Shown: positions 20,871-32,361 of the stretch, piece by piece
How the letters are laid out: every line of letters starts with the position of its first letter
How positions within the stretch are numbered: position 1 is the first letter of the stretch
DNA from: Saccharomycopsis fibuligera x Saccharomycopsis cf. fibuligera
Taxonomy: Eukaryota > Ascomycota > Saccharomycetes > Ascoideales > Saccharomycopsidaceae
Assembly (NCBI GenBank): GCA_001936135.1
Contig: CP012821.1
Coordinates: forward strand, 1,240,001-1,304,000
DNA length: 64,000 bases
Direction of reading: 5' to 3'
The notes under the pieces: generated by a model
The model's input: only the letters and a program-made list of their open reading frames with translations
Told to the model about the DNA's origin: nothing
Databases searched by the model: none
Made by a program: the position numbers and the translations under genes

Positions 20871-21436
20871 TTTGTTGAATTGAATTGAATTAAATAAAAT
20901 TGGAAAAATTGTGAAAAATTAAAGGGAACTGAATACGATGAGAAGATAAAAAAATATATTGTTTAATGAAGATCTTAAAAAAGATGCTTTACAAGTTAAT
21001 ACAAAACAAAAAGAGAAATTCTCTTATTTATACGCTTCTTGAAAAGTAACTATGTTGAAACCTGGCAATGGGCGACTATCCGTAATTCAAAACGATACTA
21101 GTTGTTCAGGTCTTCAAATGTATAGTGTAGAGTGATTTTGAGCAGTGCATCTGCTGCATGTTGAAAATTTTAAACGGAACTGCACAAATTGGCAATAATA
21201 ATAGTGATACTCCCAAAAGCTACTTTTTACTTCAGTACTTGCTTTCAAACCATAATAAAAGATTTTAATATCAGATACATTAATTTCTGTTTGATGTTGC
21301 TAATCTCATTTAAGGCATATGGCTAATGAGTTAGTGTGACTAGGGTGGCAGAAAATTTTCCGAGCTCAATAATAGAGAAAATATTAATATACTTTGCTGT
21401 AACTCTTTGCAATCCTACTCAGAAAATTGCTATATT

Positions 21437-21437
<1 letters not shown>

Positions 21438-21481
<44 letters not shown>
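21438..21481. repeat. Oligo(dA) tract, 44 bases
   Basis: An uninterrupted run of A, the longest homopolymer in the window. Confidence 0.95.
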
Positions 21482-21482
<1 letters not shown>

Positions 21483-22991
21483 AGCGATGTTGAAGCTTTC
21501 CTTAATGTTGTGAGAAGTCAAAAATAAAGATGAGAAACCAGTAATAAAATTGTTTACAACTAGCCTTTTATGTGTTTCTTGTTTGAGTTCTCTAGATCTA
21601 ATGCTGTTTGCAAATTCGACACTAATAAAAGATAATGCTATTTATTTCAACAATGGTAATGGTGATAATGAAAATGTTTTGTGAATTGACACACTAACGA
21701 GCATTTTCGCAGACTAGTACACTACAAAAGCTGAAAAGTGGCTGTGAAAATAAATATTATAATATGTTCGAGCTTTGTGATGGTGAATGCATGCACGAAT
21801 AGCCAATTTATGGTCTTCATATTCTGGATAACAAAAAGCTTCGCGTCCCTTCCATTATTACCCTTAACCTCCTCGCACCACGCATATTTACAAGCGTCTT
21901 CTTGATCACGGTTGTATAGTAGTAATCTAAAGTAATATTTTGTTTACTGAGAAAAAATAACTTGCAAAGAACAATTGTAGAATGAATAGTTGTATGTGTA
22001 ACTTTCACCATACTGCTCAAAGCACCAAGCCTGAAAAAAAGGCACACCGTGGATCATGTCACTTCACCATACAACTGCCAGTGAAACTCAAGTTCAGACT
22101 AAAATTGCAATCATTGCCACCAAGTCAGACATCAAAATGCAATATAAATGCCAAGGTTGGATCATGGAAAAAGTTTTTAAGAGGTTCACCCTTTTCCCGG
22201 ACAAACAAAAATTAAAAAGAAAAATCAAAACAAAAAAAGACGTATATGTTTCTTTCAGGTTTCACATTGATCTCCCCTTCTGCGGACATGAGCTCTATCC
22301 CTCTGACATTCCAATGCAATGTTTCGGATTATTGGGTTTACTTTTGAATAATTTCAGAGAAGTTACAAAACCTAGATCATGAACTTTACTATCAGCAGCA
22401 TATTACAACTGCAAATTCAAAGAACCGATGTTAATGACTTCCGTTTTAGTAATGAAAAAATCAAAGTGGTCTGTACTTGGACATTGGCAGTGATAGAATA
22501 GAATACATAACCTTCGCACAAGCAAAATAACAGATATGTCTTTTCTGATAAATCTATGCATAGCAATAATCAAATTGGCTTTGAGGAATTGGATAAACGA
22601 ACTTGAATGTTACAAACGACTTTTTCTGTACCGTGAAGTTATGGCCTGTGCTCCCAAAATCGAAGGATAAGAAGGTCCAAACAGAAAAAGTTTATTAAGG
22701 TTTTGAAGTAATGTGAATACGATCCTTTACAAAAAACTCCTATCTCCATTTACTAGCAATTACTAAATAGTTGAATGGCCACATGACATAAATTTGAATA
22801 ATGTTGGTAATACCATTGATAGCGGTTATACAATGTTTGAAGTGCGTATGTTGGGCTTTGCAAACTTCATTGCACTAGAATTGCCTATAGAAATGTTTAC
22901 CAGGAGACTGTTGCTTTTACAAAAAGAGTTGATAACTGCCGCTAGAGCACCGGTAACAATAAGAAGAAAAGGTTGTGAAAAGAAAGGTTAG

Positions 22992-23019
22992 TTTTTTTTT
23001 TTTTTTTTTTTTTTTTTTT
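22992..23019. repeat. Oligo(dT) tract, 28 bases
   Basis: An uninterrupted T run in gene-poor DNA. Confidence 0.95.
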
Positions 23020-23485
23020 GGACTTTCAGTATGCACGGATGCAATATCTTCAAGAAGGTATAGAAGCAATACTTTAAAGCAGCTTCAAACCTAGTCTTCA
23101 GACCACTGAACAGGATTTCATTAATAATTATATCTCTTTTGATAAATTCCTGTTCTTGAGGTTAATTGCATCTTTAATGTATGAATCAATTTTGTCAATT
23201 ACTTGGAATGATATGGTTGATTTTGAGTACTGAGTACTGTTTGAGTCCAAACATTTGCGAATGCAAAATCTTTTTAATTTGTTTCTTCAATTGTAGCATA
23301 CCTTCTTGAGTTTTCGATAGCTTTTTTTTGTATTGCAATTTACATAAGATCTAAAATTTTGATGATTTACTGAGCAAAAACCAACAAAATGACATTCTTT
23401 ACACATTACCACTAATTATACACAAGGTAAAATAATTTTTATTCTAACACTTTGAGCAAACTAACCTAATATAATCAAAAAAAAC

Positions 23486-26400
23486 TCATGCAGCCAAATC
23501 ATGTGAATCATCGTTAACAGTGCTTAGGCTTCTAGCATCGTCATCAAACTGGTCACTGTTACCAATGAAATTATCCTCCTCTCCCGCATCATCGTCATCT
23601 TCATCAGAACCAAAAAGTTCATCATCATCATCTAAGAAAGCCTGGTTCTGGTTAACAGTAGCGTATCTCCCCATTCCTCTAGATCCGCTGCCCCCACGGA
23701 GTCTATCAGCAACACGCTTTCTAGCTTTAATCAAAAACTGAAACAATACAACAGAGCCAACAAAAGCCATGACGCCAACATCAACAATTCTATTGACGAC
23801 TTTATCTGTAAAGTTGTTTTCCACTCTTGGTAAGTCGTCATCTTCCAATCTGATTTGACCAAATCTAGCAAATCCACCATTACGACGGATACCTTTGTCA
23901 TACACAAACCATGAAGCAAAGGCAAAAGCAGCGATTGGTGCAAAAATTACTAGGAACAAGTTGAAGCCATTAAGACCGCTTCCATGTTGTTTATCAAACT
24001 TACTCTCTTTACCAGGACATGGTTTTGGTTCCCATTTGTCAAACTCTTTACCTCCTTGGCATGTACTCAATGGCACTTTTCTATAACCGGTTGGCTCATG
24101 ATACTCGAAAACGTTTTCATTGACACAGACCTCTTTTGGATCTTTTGGTTTTAGACCTTCAATTAACTTACATGTACCATCGCTGGCTCTGGCAAAATTG
24201 TAATCACATTCATAATCTCTTCTAGAGCACAGACAATTTCTGATCACTTTGTAGGCCTCATTTAATGGTGCATTACCAATAAAACAATCATGGTGGTCCG
24301 GTTTTCGGCGTAAGTATCTTGCCTCGTGGCCAAACAAACAATTATCAGGTAAGAATGGGTGTCTTGGGGTCCAATATTCAAAGTCACCAGACACATCATC
24401 AAGATTATCTAAATCCAATGAACACTGTCTGCTGTGAACATCAGTGAAGTCAATACCGAAGGCAAAATTATAATCACCTTCATCTATCGTTGGAGTGGCT
24501 AAAACCATAAATCTTCGAGAAGTATCAGATGGGATAGTGGCCAAATCAAAAATCTTCACTTTTTGGTCAATAAATTCAAAATCAGACCAGGTTTCGCCTT
24601 CATCTAAAGAATACACGATAGTGTTTGATTCATCATATTGGTTTGCTAACACCAAGATACTGCCTTGATCACCATATTCCCAATTCATTGGCTTTGAATA
24701 GATTTCTTTCCAAGTCACACCACCATCTCTGGTCAAAAATGTTGATGACTCTTTGCGAGAAACTAATTCTGCTCCGACATTACCAACTCCAATCAACATT
24801 CCAACCGCGGAGCCAGACGAATAAGTGTCCCTGTAGTCGACTCTTTCGGTAAATCCATGCAAATTCAAAGAACATTCCTGAAGCGGTTTTCCTTCCGAAA
24901 CACATTTATATCTTTCGCCTTTAGAATTGACAGCAGGTGGCTGGAGGTATGCCCATTCAGCTGCATCGTTATGTGTGATTTTGGTTTTCAACTTTTTAGT
25001 CGCACCCTTTTTGGTTTCTTCTGGATTAGCAACAACATTGATTATAGACAAGCCCTCTATCCCTTCAATTTTTTCAAAATCAACGTACCCTGGAGTATCT
25101 CTATTAACAAAACTCTCAGACAAAACATATGACGTACCATTGGAATTGGATTTTAAAATACTTCCAAACTCACCACCTTGTCTGTTGCTGGTAGTGACAT
25201 GGAGATAAATTGAGTGTGAGTTTGATTTGATTACTGTGTAGGCTTGTTCTTTATCAACTTTGAAGTCTGATGGGAATTTTGCATGCGCCCAAGTCTCACC
25301 ATCAACAGTAGTTAAACTCTTCAAAGCTGAGCTATCATCAACAATTTCAGCAACCACTAAAAATTGATCGTCTGGAGCAAAGCCAACTGCTTTTTCAAAA
25401 TGCACTTTTTTGTCTTTGAATCCGTTATTACTAGACACAATTTTTACTGATCTGTCATCATTGAGTTCTTCACAAATTATTAACTCATCCTTTCTATTGA
25501 ATCTAGCACCAGAGAAGTCACAGGTTCTGACGTTGTTAAGCAATTTTTTCCAATTATCACCACCATCAGTGGTCAAGTAGGCAACAGAATGGCAATCTGG
25601 AGCAAACTCATTAGTTTCGCAATTCTCAGATCCAACAAAGATATATGTATTAGTATTGTTTGGATGGAATACAACTGGAACATAGCCAAAACCATTAATT
25701 ATGGAGGGAGTTTTCACTTGTTTGAAAGATTGTGCCCTATCATCAGAGACGTATATCGTCTTTGATGGGGTCACCAAAGCAACATGGTCACCATTGTATC
25801 TATTTTCGAGAATAGCCAAAATTTCTTCATCATTAAAAGATGCCCAGAAGAAATTGGCACCGCCATTGTGAGAAATGTAAACTCTTTTGGTAGAAGTAAG
25901 AGCAATGATTGTTTCATCTTTTATTTTTTTTGGAGATTGGTTCAAGTAAACATATTGAGAAACCGTTCCTGGAAATTCATGCATTGTCACTTTTATGTCT
26001 GCAGATGCGGAAGAGCTTAACACTTTTTGGCAATCCAAGTTAAAGTAGTCATTTTCTTTATCCAATTGATAGGAATCAGATTTAGAATCCTCACACAAAT
26101 TCCCCGGGATCTTAGCCAATTTTGGAATTTTTGATTCATAGTCTTTCTTTGTTGAACATTCTTCTCTAAAATATTTGTAATCTGGCACACATTCCCCGCC
26201 GTCATTTTGATTAAAGCCACGTTGACATTCATAATCTGCTCTTGTACAAGAACATGGTTCATCAATAGACTTAACGTCCTCGTATAATTTTTTCACTAAA
26301 CATTTGGCATCTTGTTTACGACGCATGAATTTTTCTTTATGACCCATAATACAAAGAGATTTTGAATCTTTACCTCCATTTCTGGCATAAAATTCCTCCA

Positions 26401-28129
26401 TATCACCACTACCACATTTCTTACCTCCAAATGCGTCAGCGAAATCAAGAGAGTAAATGTAAAATTTTTTTCCATCTGTGTTAATACTTCCATCACTGAA
26501 ATCAAACCCGCTGAATATGAACTTGGCAGAACTTCCATCAACAGTGGTAGTCAACAAAGTTGGCATGATTTTTTTGTCAAAATGCATTTTTGTCCAAGTT
26601 TTTCCTTGATCCAAAGAGTAGTAATATAGTGATCGATCAGCACCTTGGTGTGCCTTGAATTTGTCAAAGTATGGAATGGCAACTATGACATTTCCTTGAT
26701 CACCAGTGGAGAAAACACAAGGTTCATTAATCGCCACTTCCCATGTGTAACCACCATCTCTTGAGATCCAAGTAGAAAGCTTTTCATAATCATAGAGCTG
26801 GCTGCTACTAACTGCGCCGGTACCGAGTAAAATACCAGGAGTGGGCCCACTTTCAAAACTACCATCGCCACTCATTTCAATTGCATTCAAAAGGTTTAAG
26901 TGGCAATCGTCTTCATGCTCACAATAAGTTTTTGTGGTCTTGTCATTTTCATCAATTTTGTACTTGAGATAGTCCCACAGTCTACCATCATCAAATGACA
27001 TCATAGACTTAACCGATGGGAAGAATGAAAAGCCATTGTATCCGGCCATGATGTTACCCAACCAAACCCCATCCAAGTTACTGATTTTTTCAATGCTATG
27101 GAATCCAAAGAAATTCTTCTTTTCACTTAATTTATCAAGCTTTTCAAAAGTGTGGCCATCAGAATCTGATACATAGAGATCAGAGATCATTGTAGACAAA
27201 TGAGAAGTAATCTTCTTCTTGAATCCCCAGACCAGGACATAAATAGAGTGATCATTAGAAGGTAATATGGAAAAAGATTCACTTTTTAAATCACCAGGAA
27301 AGTGCGCCTTTTTAAAATTTTTACCGTCTTTTGAGACAAACAAGTTGACTAATGATTGTTCATCGAATCTATCAGAAAAAGATTTGATGATAATGAAGTT
27401 ATTAACCACTTCGAAATCATAAATGAGGGATTCTGAAAGATGTTCATTGTCAATGACTTTGGACGACTTGAACCAGTCGCTTGATGAGAGAACTTTTGAG
27501 CTTTTGACCCTTGTTCCAGTTGTTGATTTTTCATTCTGGATACACAAAACATGATCATCGTCATTTAAATCTTTGTTTCCTGGGGTTGATGTAAAGGAGC
27601 AGAATATCGCATCATCGATATTCAATTTCTTGACTGCGCTAGAGAATTCATCTGTGGAGTAGTAGTATTTTGGTTGGCAGAAAAATATGCTGGAACAGTC
27701 AAGAATGTTAACCAAAAGGTTGGATCTCTTGTTTTTATTTGGAATTATAATCAATTTCTTTGATTTGCTGACCTCGTCATCCAACTCAAATGATTTCCAA
27801 GTGGCGCCCTTATCATTGGTGAAAAACTGCTTCTTGCCTTCGGTGATGATGAAAGCTCTATCGCGGTATGTTAGATCCACCTCGATATGTAAGAATTTCA
27901 ACCCTTTACCAAGGTCGTTACTGATATCTTTCCATGAAACACCATTATTATCAGACTTGAAAAGTTTCCCATCATTGAGGTTAAGGATTGTGGCAGAGTC
28001 ATCAAAGTATTTTATCTTCGTAGATCCTTTGTCAAAAGAGTTGGATGTGACTTTGGGCTCAAACGCCCCAAGCACCACTCGAGCAAAGAGAAATAGAGCA
28101 ATGGCTCGAAGACAGTACGGCGTACGCAT
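23486..28129 (-). CDS. VPS10: Vps10 vacuolar protein sorting receptor (sortilin family)
   Basis: A type I receptor that binds vacuolar hydrolases, classically carboxypeptidase Y, in the late Golgi and carries them to endosomes, returning by retromer. At 1547 aa it is close to S. cerevisiae Vps10 (1579 aa). A signal peptide (CLRAIALFLFARVVLGAF) precedes two tandem Vps10 domains with Asp-box repeats (SRDGGYTW, SLDQGKTW, TTDGGDNW, TRDGGVTW, SLDEGETW), each ending in a cysteine-rich 10CC-type module (CSCTRADYECQRGF and CLCSRRDYECDYNF). A transmembrane segment (LFLVIFAPIAAFAFASWFVY) lies about 170 residues from the C-terminus, followed by a second hydrophobic stretch and an acidic tail with sorting-type clusters. 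The next gene upstream, divergent, encodes carboxypeptidase Y. Confidence 0.96.
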   Translation of the reverse strand: MRTPYCLRAIALFLFARVVLGAFEPKVTSNSFDKGSTKIKYFDDSATILNLNDGKLFKSDNNGVSWKDISNDLGKGLKFLHIEVDLTYRDRAFIITEGKKQFFTNDKGATWKSFELDDEVSKSKKLIIIPNKNKRSNLLVNILDCSSIFFCQPKYYYSTDEFSSAVKKLNIDDAIFCSFTSTPGNKDLNDDDHVLCIQNEKSTTGTRVKSSKVLSSSDWFKSSKVIDNEHLSESLIYDFEVVNNFIIIKSFSDRFDEQSLVNLFVSKDGKNFKKAHFPGDLKSESFSILPSNDHSIYVLVWGFKKKITSHLSTMISDLYVSDSDGHTFEKLDKLSEKKNFFGFHSIEKISNLDGVWLGNIMAGYNGFSFFPSVKSMMSFDDGRLWDYLKYKIDENDKTTKTYCEHEDDCHLNLLNAIEMSGDGSFESGPTPGILLGTGAVSSSQLYDYEKLSTWISRDGGYTWEVAINEPCVFSTGDQGNVIVAIPYFDKFKAHQGADRSLYYYSLDQGKTWTKMHFDKKIMPTLLTTTVDGSSAKFIFSGFDFSDGSINTDGKKFYIYSLDFADAFGGKKCGSGDMEEFYARNGGKDSKSLCIMGHKEKFMRRKQDAKCLVKKLYEDVKSIDEPCSCTRADYECQRGFNQNDGGECVPDYKYFREECSTKKDYESKIPKLAKIPGNLCEDSKSDSYQLDKENDYFNLDCQKVLSSSASADIKVTMHEFPGTVSQYVYLNQSPKKIKDETIIALTSTKRVYISHNGGANFFWASFNDEEILAILENRYNGDHVALVTPSKTIYVSDDRAQSFKQVKTPSIINGFGYVPVVFHPNNTNTYIFVGSENCETNEFAPDCHSVAYLTTDGGDNWKKLLNNVRTCDFSGARFNRKDELIICEELNDDRSVKIVSSNNGFKDKKVHFEKAVGFAPDDQFLVVAEIVDDSSALKSLTTVDGETWAHAKFPSDFKVDKEQAYTVIKSNSHSIYLHVTTSNRQGGEFGSILKSNSNGTSYVLSESFVNRDTPGYVDFEKIEGIEGLSIINVVANPEETKKGATKKLKTKITHNDAAEWAYLQPPAVNSKGERYKCVSEGKPLQECSLNLHGFTERVDYRDTYSSGSAVGMLIGVGNVGAELVSRKESSTFLTRDGGVTWKEIYSKPMNWEYGDQGSILVLANQYDESNTIVYSLDEGETWSDFEFIDQKVKIFDLATIPSDTSRRFMVLATPTIDEGDYNFAFGIDFTDVHSRQCSLDLDNLDDVSGDFEYWTPRHPFLPDNCLFGHEARYLRRKPDHHDCFIGNAPLNEAYKVIRNCLCSRRDYECDYNFARASDGTCKLIEGLKPKDPKEVCVNENVFEYHEPTGYRKVPLSTCQGGKEFDKWEPKPCPGKESKFDKQHGSGLNGFNLFLVIFAPIAAFAFASWFVYDKGIRRNGGFARFGQIRLEDDDLPRVENNFTDKVVNRIVDVGVMAFVGSVVLFQFLIKARKRVADRLRGGSGSRGMGRYATVNQNQAFLDDDDELFGSDEDDDDAGEEDNFIGNSDQFDDDARSLSTVNDDSHDLAA

Positions 28130-30475
28130 TATTGCTCATATAGCCATGAAATAAGAGAAGTAAGAACAAACAAACAAACAAATAAACAATTAAAATGAAC
28201 TTTAACGCCTGGCGGTTTGCAATTGCTGCTGCCTGATGAGGATGTGTAGTGGACAGAGTGGAAGCATGAGCAGCACAAGTGCCCCATGCATGGCCGTGGT
28301 TTCTTGCCGGTGGCGGTGACAACAGTTTTCCTGTCAGCCACCAAACATCAAGGTCACGGGAACACGCCGTTACGCCAAACTTTGACAATGCATAAGCACA
28401 CATAGTGAGTTATCTTACCGTATTACTGAGCAATACCTACATATTCATATTTTCGTTTCTTTTAGAGTCTCGAAACAGAGTGTGCTATTTTTGAAAAAGC
28501 ACACTATCATTTTCACTAATTGAAACCCTTTAATATGCAGTTTAGCGTTGACAGACGACGATCGTTTAAGGGATTTGGGTATATCTAATCGTCATTGGAT
28601 CTTATTTGATTTCTATTTACTTTATACCTGATTTTGAAGTAATCTGTTAAATAGTCTTTACGGAATGCTGATGTAGCTGGGCTCGCAACCATTGAATGAA
28701 ATGCCTCGTATTTCAATTAATAATAATAAATATATAGCAATATTGAACCGTATATAACTAATAATCAGGCTAAATAAAACACATACTAGCGTCGAGCTAT
28801 AAATAGTAGTAAATACGCGTATTGTGAAACAGGATAGAAGATCCCAGGAAGTATCACGTAATAAGTATTATTTATCTGTATTCAGATCTGTTGATCTAAA
28901 AATCAATGTTCTTCAAATTATTTTGTTCAGTTGTTAGAATTTTTTGTGTACTGATAAAGTGTTTCAATATAAAAAATTCGACCTAAGCAAGCGTTGTACC
29001 CAGTCCATATAATTAGTCTATACCTGGAAAAGTTTTACTGTGCGGTGTTTTTTAAAGTTTCATCGATATTTGAAAGCTCCCAGTGAGCTGTTTTCTATTT
29101 GGCGAGGATATTTGCAGTTTAGACAATGCGTTTCTATTTTTTGCTTCTTAGAATGTATCTTGTCATGAATGAACTATTCCAGTATGTCTAAGGAAGAAGA
29201 TCCTGGTGTTCCGACAAACTGAACTTGCAGAAGTTCATGGTTGTTACCTAGTATTATTTTTTCTAAAGTGTGTTATTTGGAAAACGATTACTTCTTTCCT
29301 TAATATGAGGTAGTAGTGTGCAATTGAGTAGCTATGGTACTAAGTTAGTTAAGTTGCAAAGGCAATTAGATCCTCCAGCTTTTCTATTATAAGGGAGGGC
29401 GGCAATATGTATCATGTTTTCCTTTTTTATCATAAAAATCTCTGGTTTGCAGAATATGTTTAAAAAGGTTTGGTAGATAGAAGCAAAAAACTATTTGAGG
29501 TGATTTGACATAAAGAAGGTGTTGTGGAATACACGCAGTTTTCCATTGAAACGGGAATTTGAGGTTTTTTTATTTGGCGAGGCTGGGTATGTTGAATCAT
29601 GCTAAATTTTGGTATCTAGTATCGTTACACCCTATTAAAGTTCACAGCATTCGTCTTAAGATCTTTAAAAATAAGCGCTCTTGCTTTGTTCATTTCTTCT
29701 TCTGGCTCTTAGGAGAATAACTGTTCTTGAAAATTAGCCAATTAGCATTATGTTCATTTTTAAGCCATCTTTTTTTATAAGGCATATAAGTTTGGGATCA
29801 TGAATGCGACTATTAATGGTTCTCTTCATCTGAGCAACTAAGCTACGTACGCGCTGAACCAGTGAATGGAAATCAAGAGATGTTATAATGCGAAAATTGT
29901 TGGGATTCTTATGAATAGCTTTCCGGCTAGCTTGATTATAGTCTTACTTACATACTTTTGCTTCTATAGTATCTTGCATGTTGATAAAGGCACATTACTT
30001 GATGATTAGTTCCAAAATTTGGAAGTGAATTGAGAATTTGAAAATGACTATCAGATGTTTAAGCAGCAATACCAAGATTTGAATCAAGTAGATGAGTAGG
30101 TTTTGTTAGTGAATGCAATGTTTGGCATTGAAAAACACCCAGTCTATCAGTATTTTTCGTTTGAACTTTTTTCAAGCTGTACTATGATCGTTAATCATCA
30201 TCATCATCATCATCATCATCTACTTGCAGAGGTGAAGCTTTCGTTCAAGAAAAATGACATATGCATAAGCACACATACTAGTGCTCAATCTGACATGATA
30301 ACGATTTAAATATCACATGACCGTTATGCACACTATAGTTTTCCCAAAGAGGAATAACCTCTAATTGCCATCTCCATCTTCTATATATATACATATACTT
30401 ATCATCCCCTACTCTATTCCATTGCTCTTCTTTTTCTTCTCAATTCAGCCTAACCTTCTTTTGCCACCTCAAACA
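28130..30475. promoter_or_regulatory. Divergent VPS10 / carboxypeptidase Y intergenic region
   Basis: A 2.35 kb region carrying both promoters. An ACGCGT lies at about 28815 and an (ATC)9 array at 30194-30220. On the - strand, from about 30150 down to 28950, one frame has somewhat fewer stops than expected, with segments such as NPNNFRIITSLDFHSLVQRV and HCLNCKYPRQ, but no family is recognised and chance is not excluded. No RNA gene was seen. Confidence 0.4.
30194..30220. repeat. (ATC)9 trinucleotide repeat
   Basis: Nine perfect ATC units, about 255 bases before the carboxypeptidase Y ATG. Confidence 0.95.
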
Positions 30476-32071
30476 ATGAGAGCGCCACTTTTCTTTTCCG
30501 CGCTTCTTCCAGCCGTTACCTTGGTCTCTGCTGCTTTTGATCAATCTCCATTTGTCATCAACAATGACGACTATATCAACAACAATGCTCTTCTAAACTC
30601 AGTGGCTCAGTCCCAAGGCATCCCGCTTAGCTCTTTATCAGATGACACTTTTGCAATTTGGGCCCAGTTGCAAAAGGACCACCCTGAGCTAGCCAACAAT
30701 GACTGGACTTTTACTTCCAAAGCCAAACCCCACAAAAAGAGACCTCAAGGATGGAATTTCCATGTTACTGACAATGCTCTTCCCAATCATAAGCTCAGAG
30801 CCCGCAAGCACGACCCCAGTGTCCTCGGCATTGACAAAGTTAAACAATATACAGGCTATCTAGACGTTGAAGATGACGAAAATGATAAGCATTTCTTTTA
30901 CTGGTTTTTCGAATCGAGAAATGATCCTGCTAACGATCCAGTGATTCTTTGGCTTAATGGTGGTCCAGGTTGTTCTTCATTGACCGGAATGTTTTTTGAA
31001 TTGGGCCCATCTTCCTTGGATGAAAATCTAAAACCAATCAACAACCCTTACGCATGGAACAATAATGCTTCTGTGATCTTTCTAGATCAACCAGTAAATG
31101 TTGGATTTTCATACTCTTCACAAGACACGGTCACCACCGCCGCAGCCGGTAAAGATGTTTATGCGTTTTTGCAACTTTTCTTCAAACAGTTCTCCGAATA
31201 TGCTCATTTGCCATTTCATATTTCTGGTGAAAGTTACGCTGGTCATTATATACCTCAATTTGCTGCGGAAATCTTGGAACATGATGCTACCGAACGTAAT
31301 TTCAACTTGACCTCTGTGCTTATTGGTAATGGTATAACCGACCCATACACACAGTTTCAATATTATCAACCAATGGCTTGTGGTAAAGGAGGATATCCAG
31401 CTGTAATCAGCAAAGAAGAATGTCAAGCAATGCTCGATAATACTCCTCGCTGCTTGGAACTCATTGAAAAATGTTATCAAGATCAAACTCCATTCAATTG
31501 TGTACCACCATCCGTTTATTGTAATAACGTCGCTATGGGAGCTTTCCGTCAAACTGGACTTAATGTCTATGATGTTCGCAAACCATGTGAGGGAAGCTTA
31601 TGCTATCGTGATTTTGGTCGCGTTGCTGATTATTTAAATGACAATTTCGTGCAAGAAACCATTGGTGCAGAAGTAACGTATTATCAATCATGTAATGGTG
31701 ACGTTGGAAGAAATTTTCATTTCGCAGGTGATCATATGAGACCATTACATTTGAAGGTAATTGAATTGCTTGATAAGTACAATTTACCAGTTTTGCTATA
31801 TGCAGGCGACAAAGATTTTATTTGCAATTGGTTGGGAAATCACGCATATAGTGATTTATTGCCCTACAAGAATCACAAATCTTTTGCCAAAGAGGAGTTC
31901 AAAAATTATGTTACTGAAAATGGCGATTATGCTGGTTTGGTTAAAAACTATGAACAGTTTACATTTTTGAGAATTTTTGATGCTGGGCATATGGTGCCTT
32001 ATGATAAACCAGAGGCTTCTTTGGATTTTGTTAATAGATGGGTCAAGGGTGATTATAAATTATCGAATTAA
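30476..32071 (+). CDS. PRC1: Carboxypeptidase Y precursor, vacuolar
   Basis: A vacuolar serine carboxypeptidase (named CPY1 in Candida). The start at 30476 gives a signal peptide ([20 protein letters not shown]); an in-frame ATG at 30365 would add 37 residues of unlikely leader. The pro-region begins [11 protein letters not shown], where S. cerevisiae has the QRPL Vps10-binding signal; QSPF may be its counterpart (inference). From [16 protein letters not shown] onward it aligns throughout with yeast CPY, including [12 protein letters not shown], catalytic Ser in [13 protein letters not shown] (about 250), Asp in [13 protein letters not shown] (about 445) and His in DAGHMVPYD (about 503). Cysteines and N-x-T sequons are conserved. 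It is 531 aa. Confidence 0.97.
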   Translation: MRAPLFFSALLPAVTLVSAAFDQSPFVINNDDYINNNALLNSVAQSQGIPLSSLSDDTFAIWAQLQKDHPELANNDWTFTSKAKPHKKRPQGWNFHVTDNALPNHKLRARKHDPSVLGIDKVKQYTGYLDVEDDENDKHFFYWFFESRNDPANDPVILWLNGGPGCSSLTGMFFELGPSSLDENLKPINNPYAWNNNASVIFLDQPVNVGFSYSSQDTVTTAAAGKDVYAFLQLFFKQFSEYAHLPFHISGESYAGHYIPQFAAEILEHDATERNFNLTSVLIGNGITDPYTQFQYYQPMACGKGGYPAVISKEECQAMLDNTPRCLELIEKCYQDQTPFNCVPPSVYCNNVAMGAFRQTGLNVYDVRKPCEGSLCYRDFGRVADYLNDNFVQETIGAEVTYYQSCNGDVGRNFHFAGDHMRPLHLKVIELLDKYNLPVLLYAGDKDFICNWLGNHAYSDLLPYKNHKSFAKEEFKNYVTENGDYAGLVKNYEQFTFLRIFDAGHMVPYDKPEASLDFVNRWVKGDYKLSN

Positions 32072-32238
32072 AGCAATGAAAGATGAGTTTAACCCCAACC
32101 ATCACCATCTTTAATAGTTTAAAAATATTTTATGTTTTTTCTTTCTTTGTACCTTCTTTACTGTCCTCTGTCAAAAAGTTTCAGTTTTGCTTTATTTTTT
32201 TCGGGTTTTGCGTTCTTGGGTACTTTAATACCTTTTTC

Positions 32239-32240
<2 letters not shown>

Positions 32241-32277
<37 letters not shown>

Positions 32278-32300
32278 CATTCTCTCGTTCTTATAATACA

Positions 32301-32337
<37 letters not shown>
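32241..32337. repeat. T37 / A35 inverted repeat between convergent genes
   Basis: T at 32241-32277 and A at 32303-32337 are separated by 25 bases. They can pair into a near-perfect long hairpin in DNA or in read-through RNA from either side. The repeat fills most of the 290-base gap between the carboxypeptidase Y and ASA1 stop codons, so it may act in termination of both (inference). Confidence 0.9.
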
Positions 32338-32339
<2 letters not shown>

Positions 32340-32361
32340 CAAATAAAAGATACAGAACAAA

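Larger units (their letters stand above)
20871..23485. other. Long gene-poor region upstream of the PRB1-like pseudogene
   Basis: 2.6 kb between the pseudogene start and the 3' end of VPS10. It holds A44 (21438-21481) and T28 (22992-23019) tracts. Open frames at 21982-22215, 22056-22382 and 22794-22991 show no recognisable motif and are not called. It contains the former promoter of the pseudogene; nothing else is supported. Confidence 0.4.

Noticed and set aside
22056-22382. 108-codon + strand frame in the gene-poor region before VPS10
   Set aside because: No motif, odd composition, overlaps another open frame; within chance for the length of the gap.
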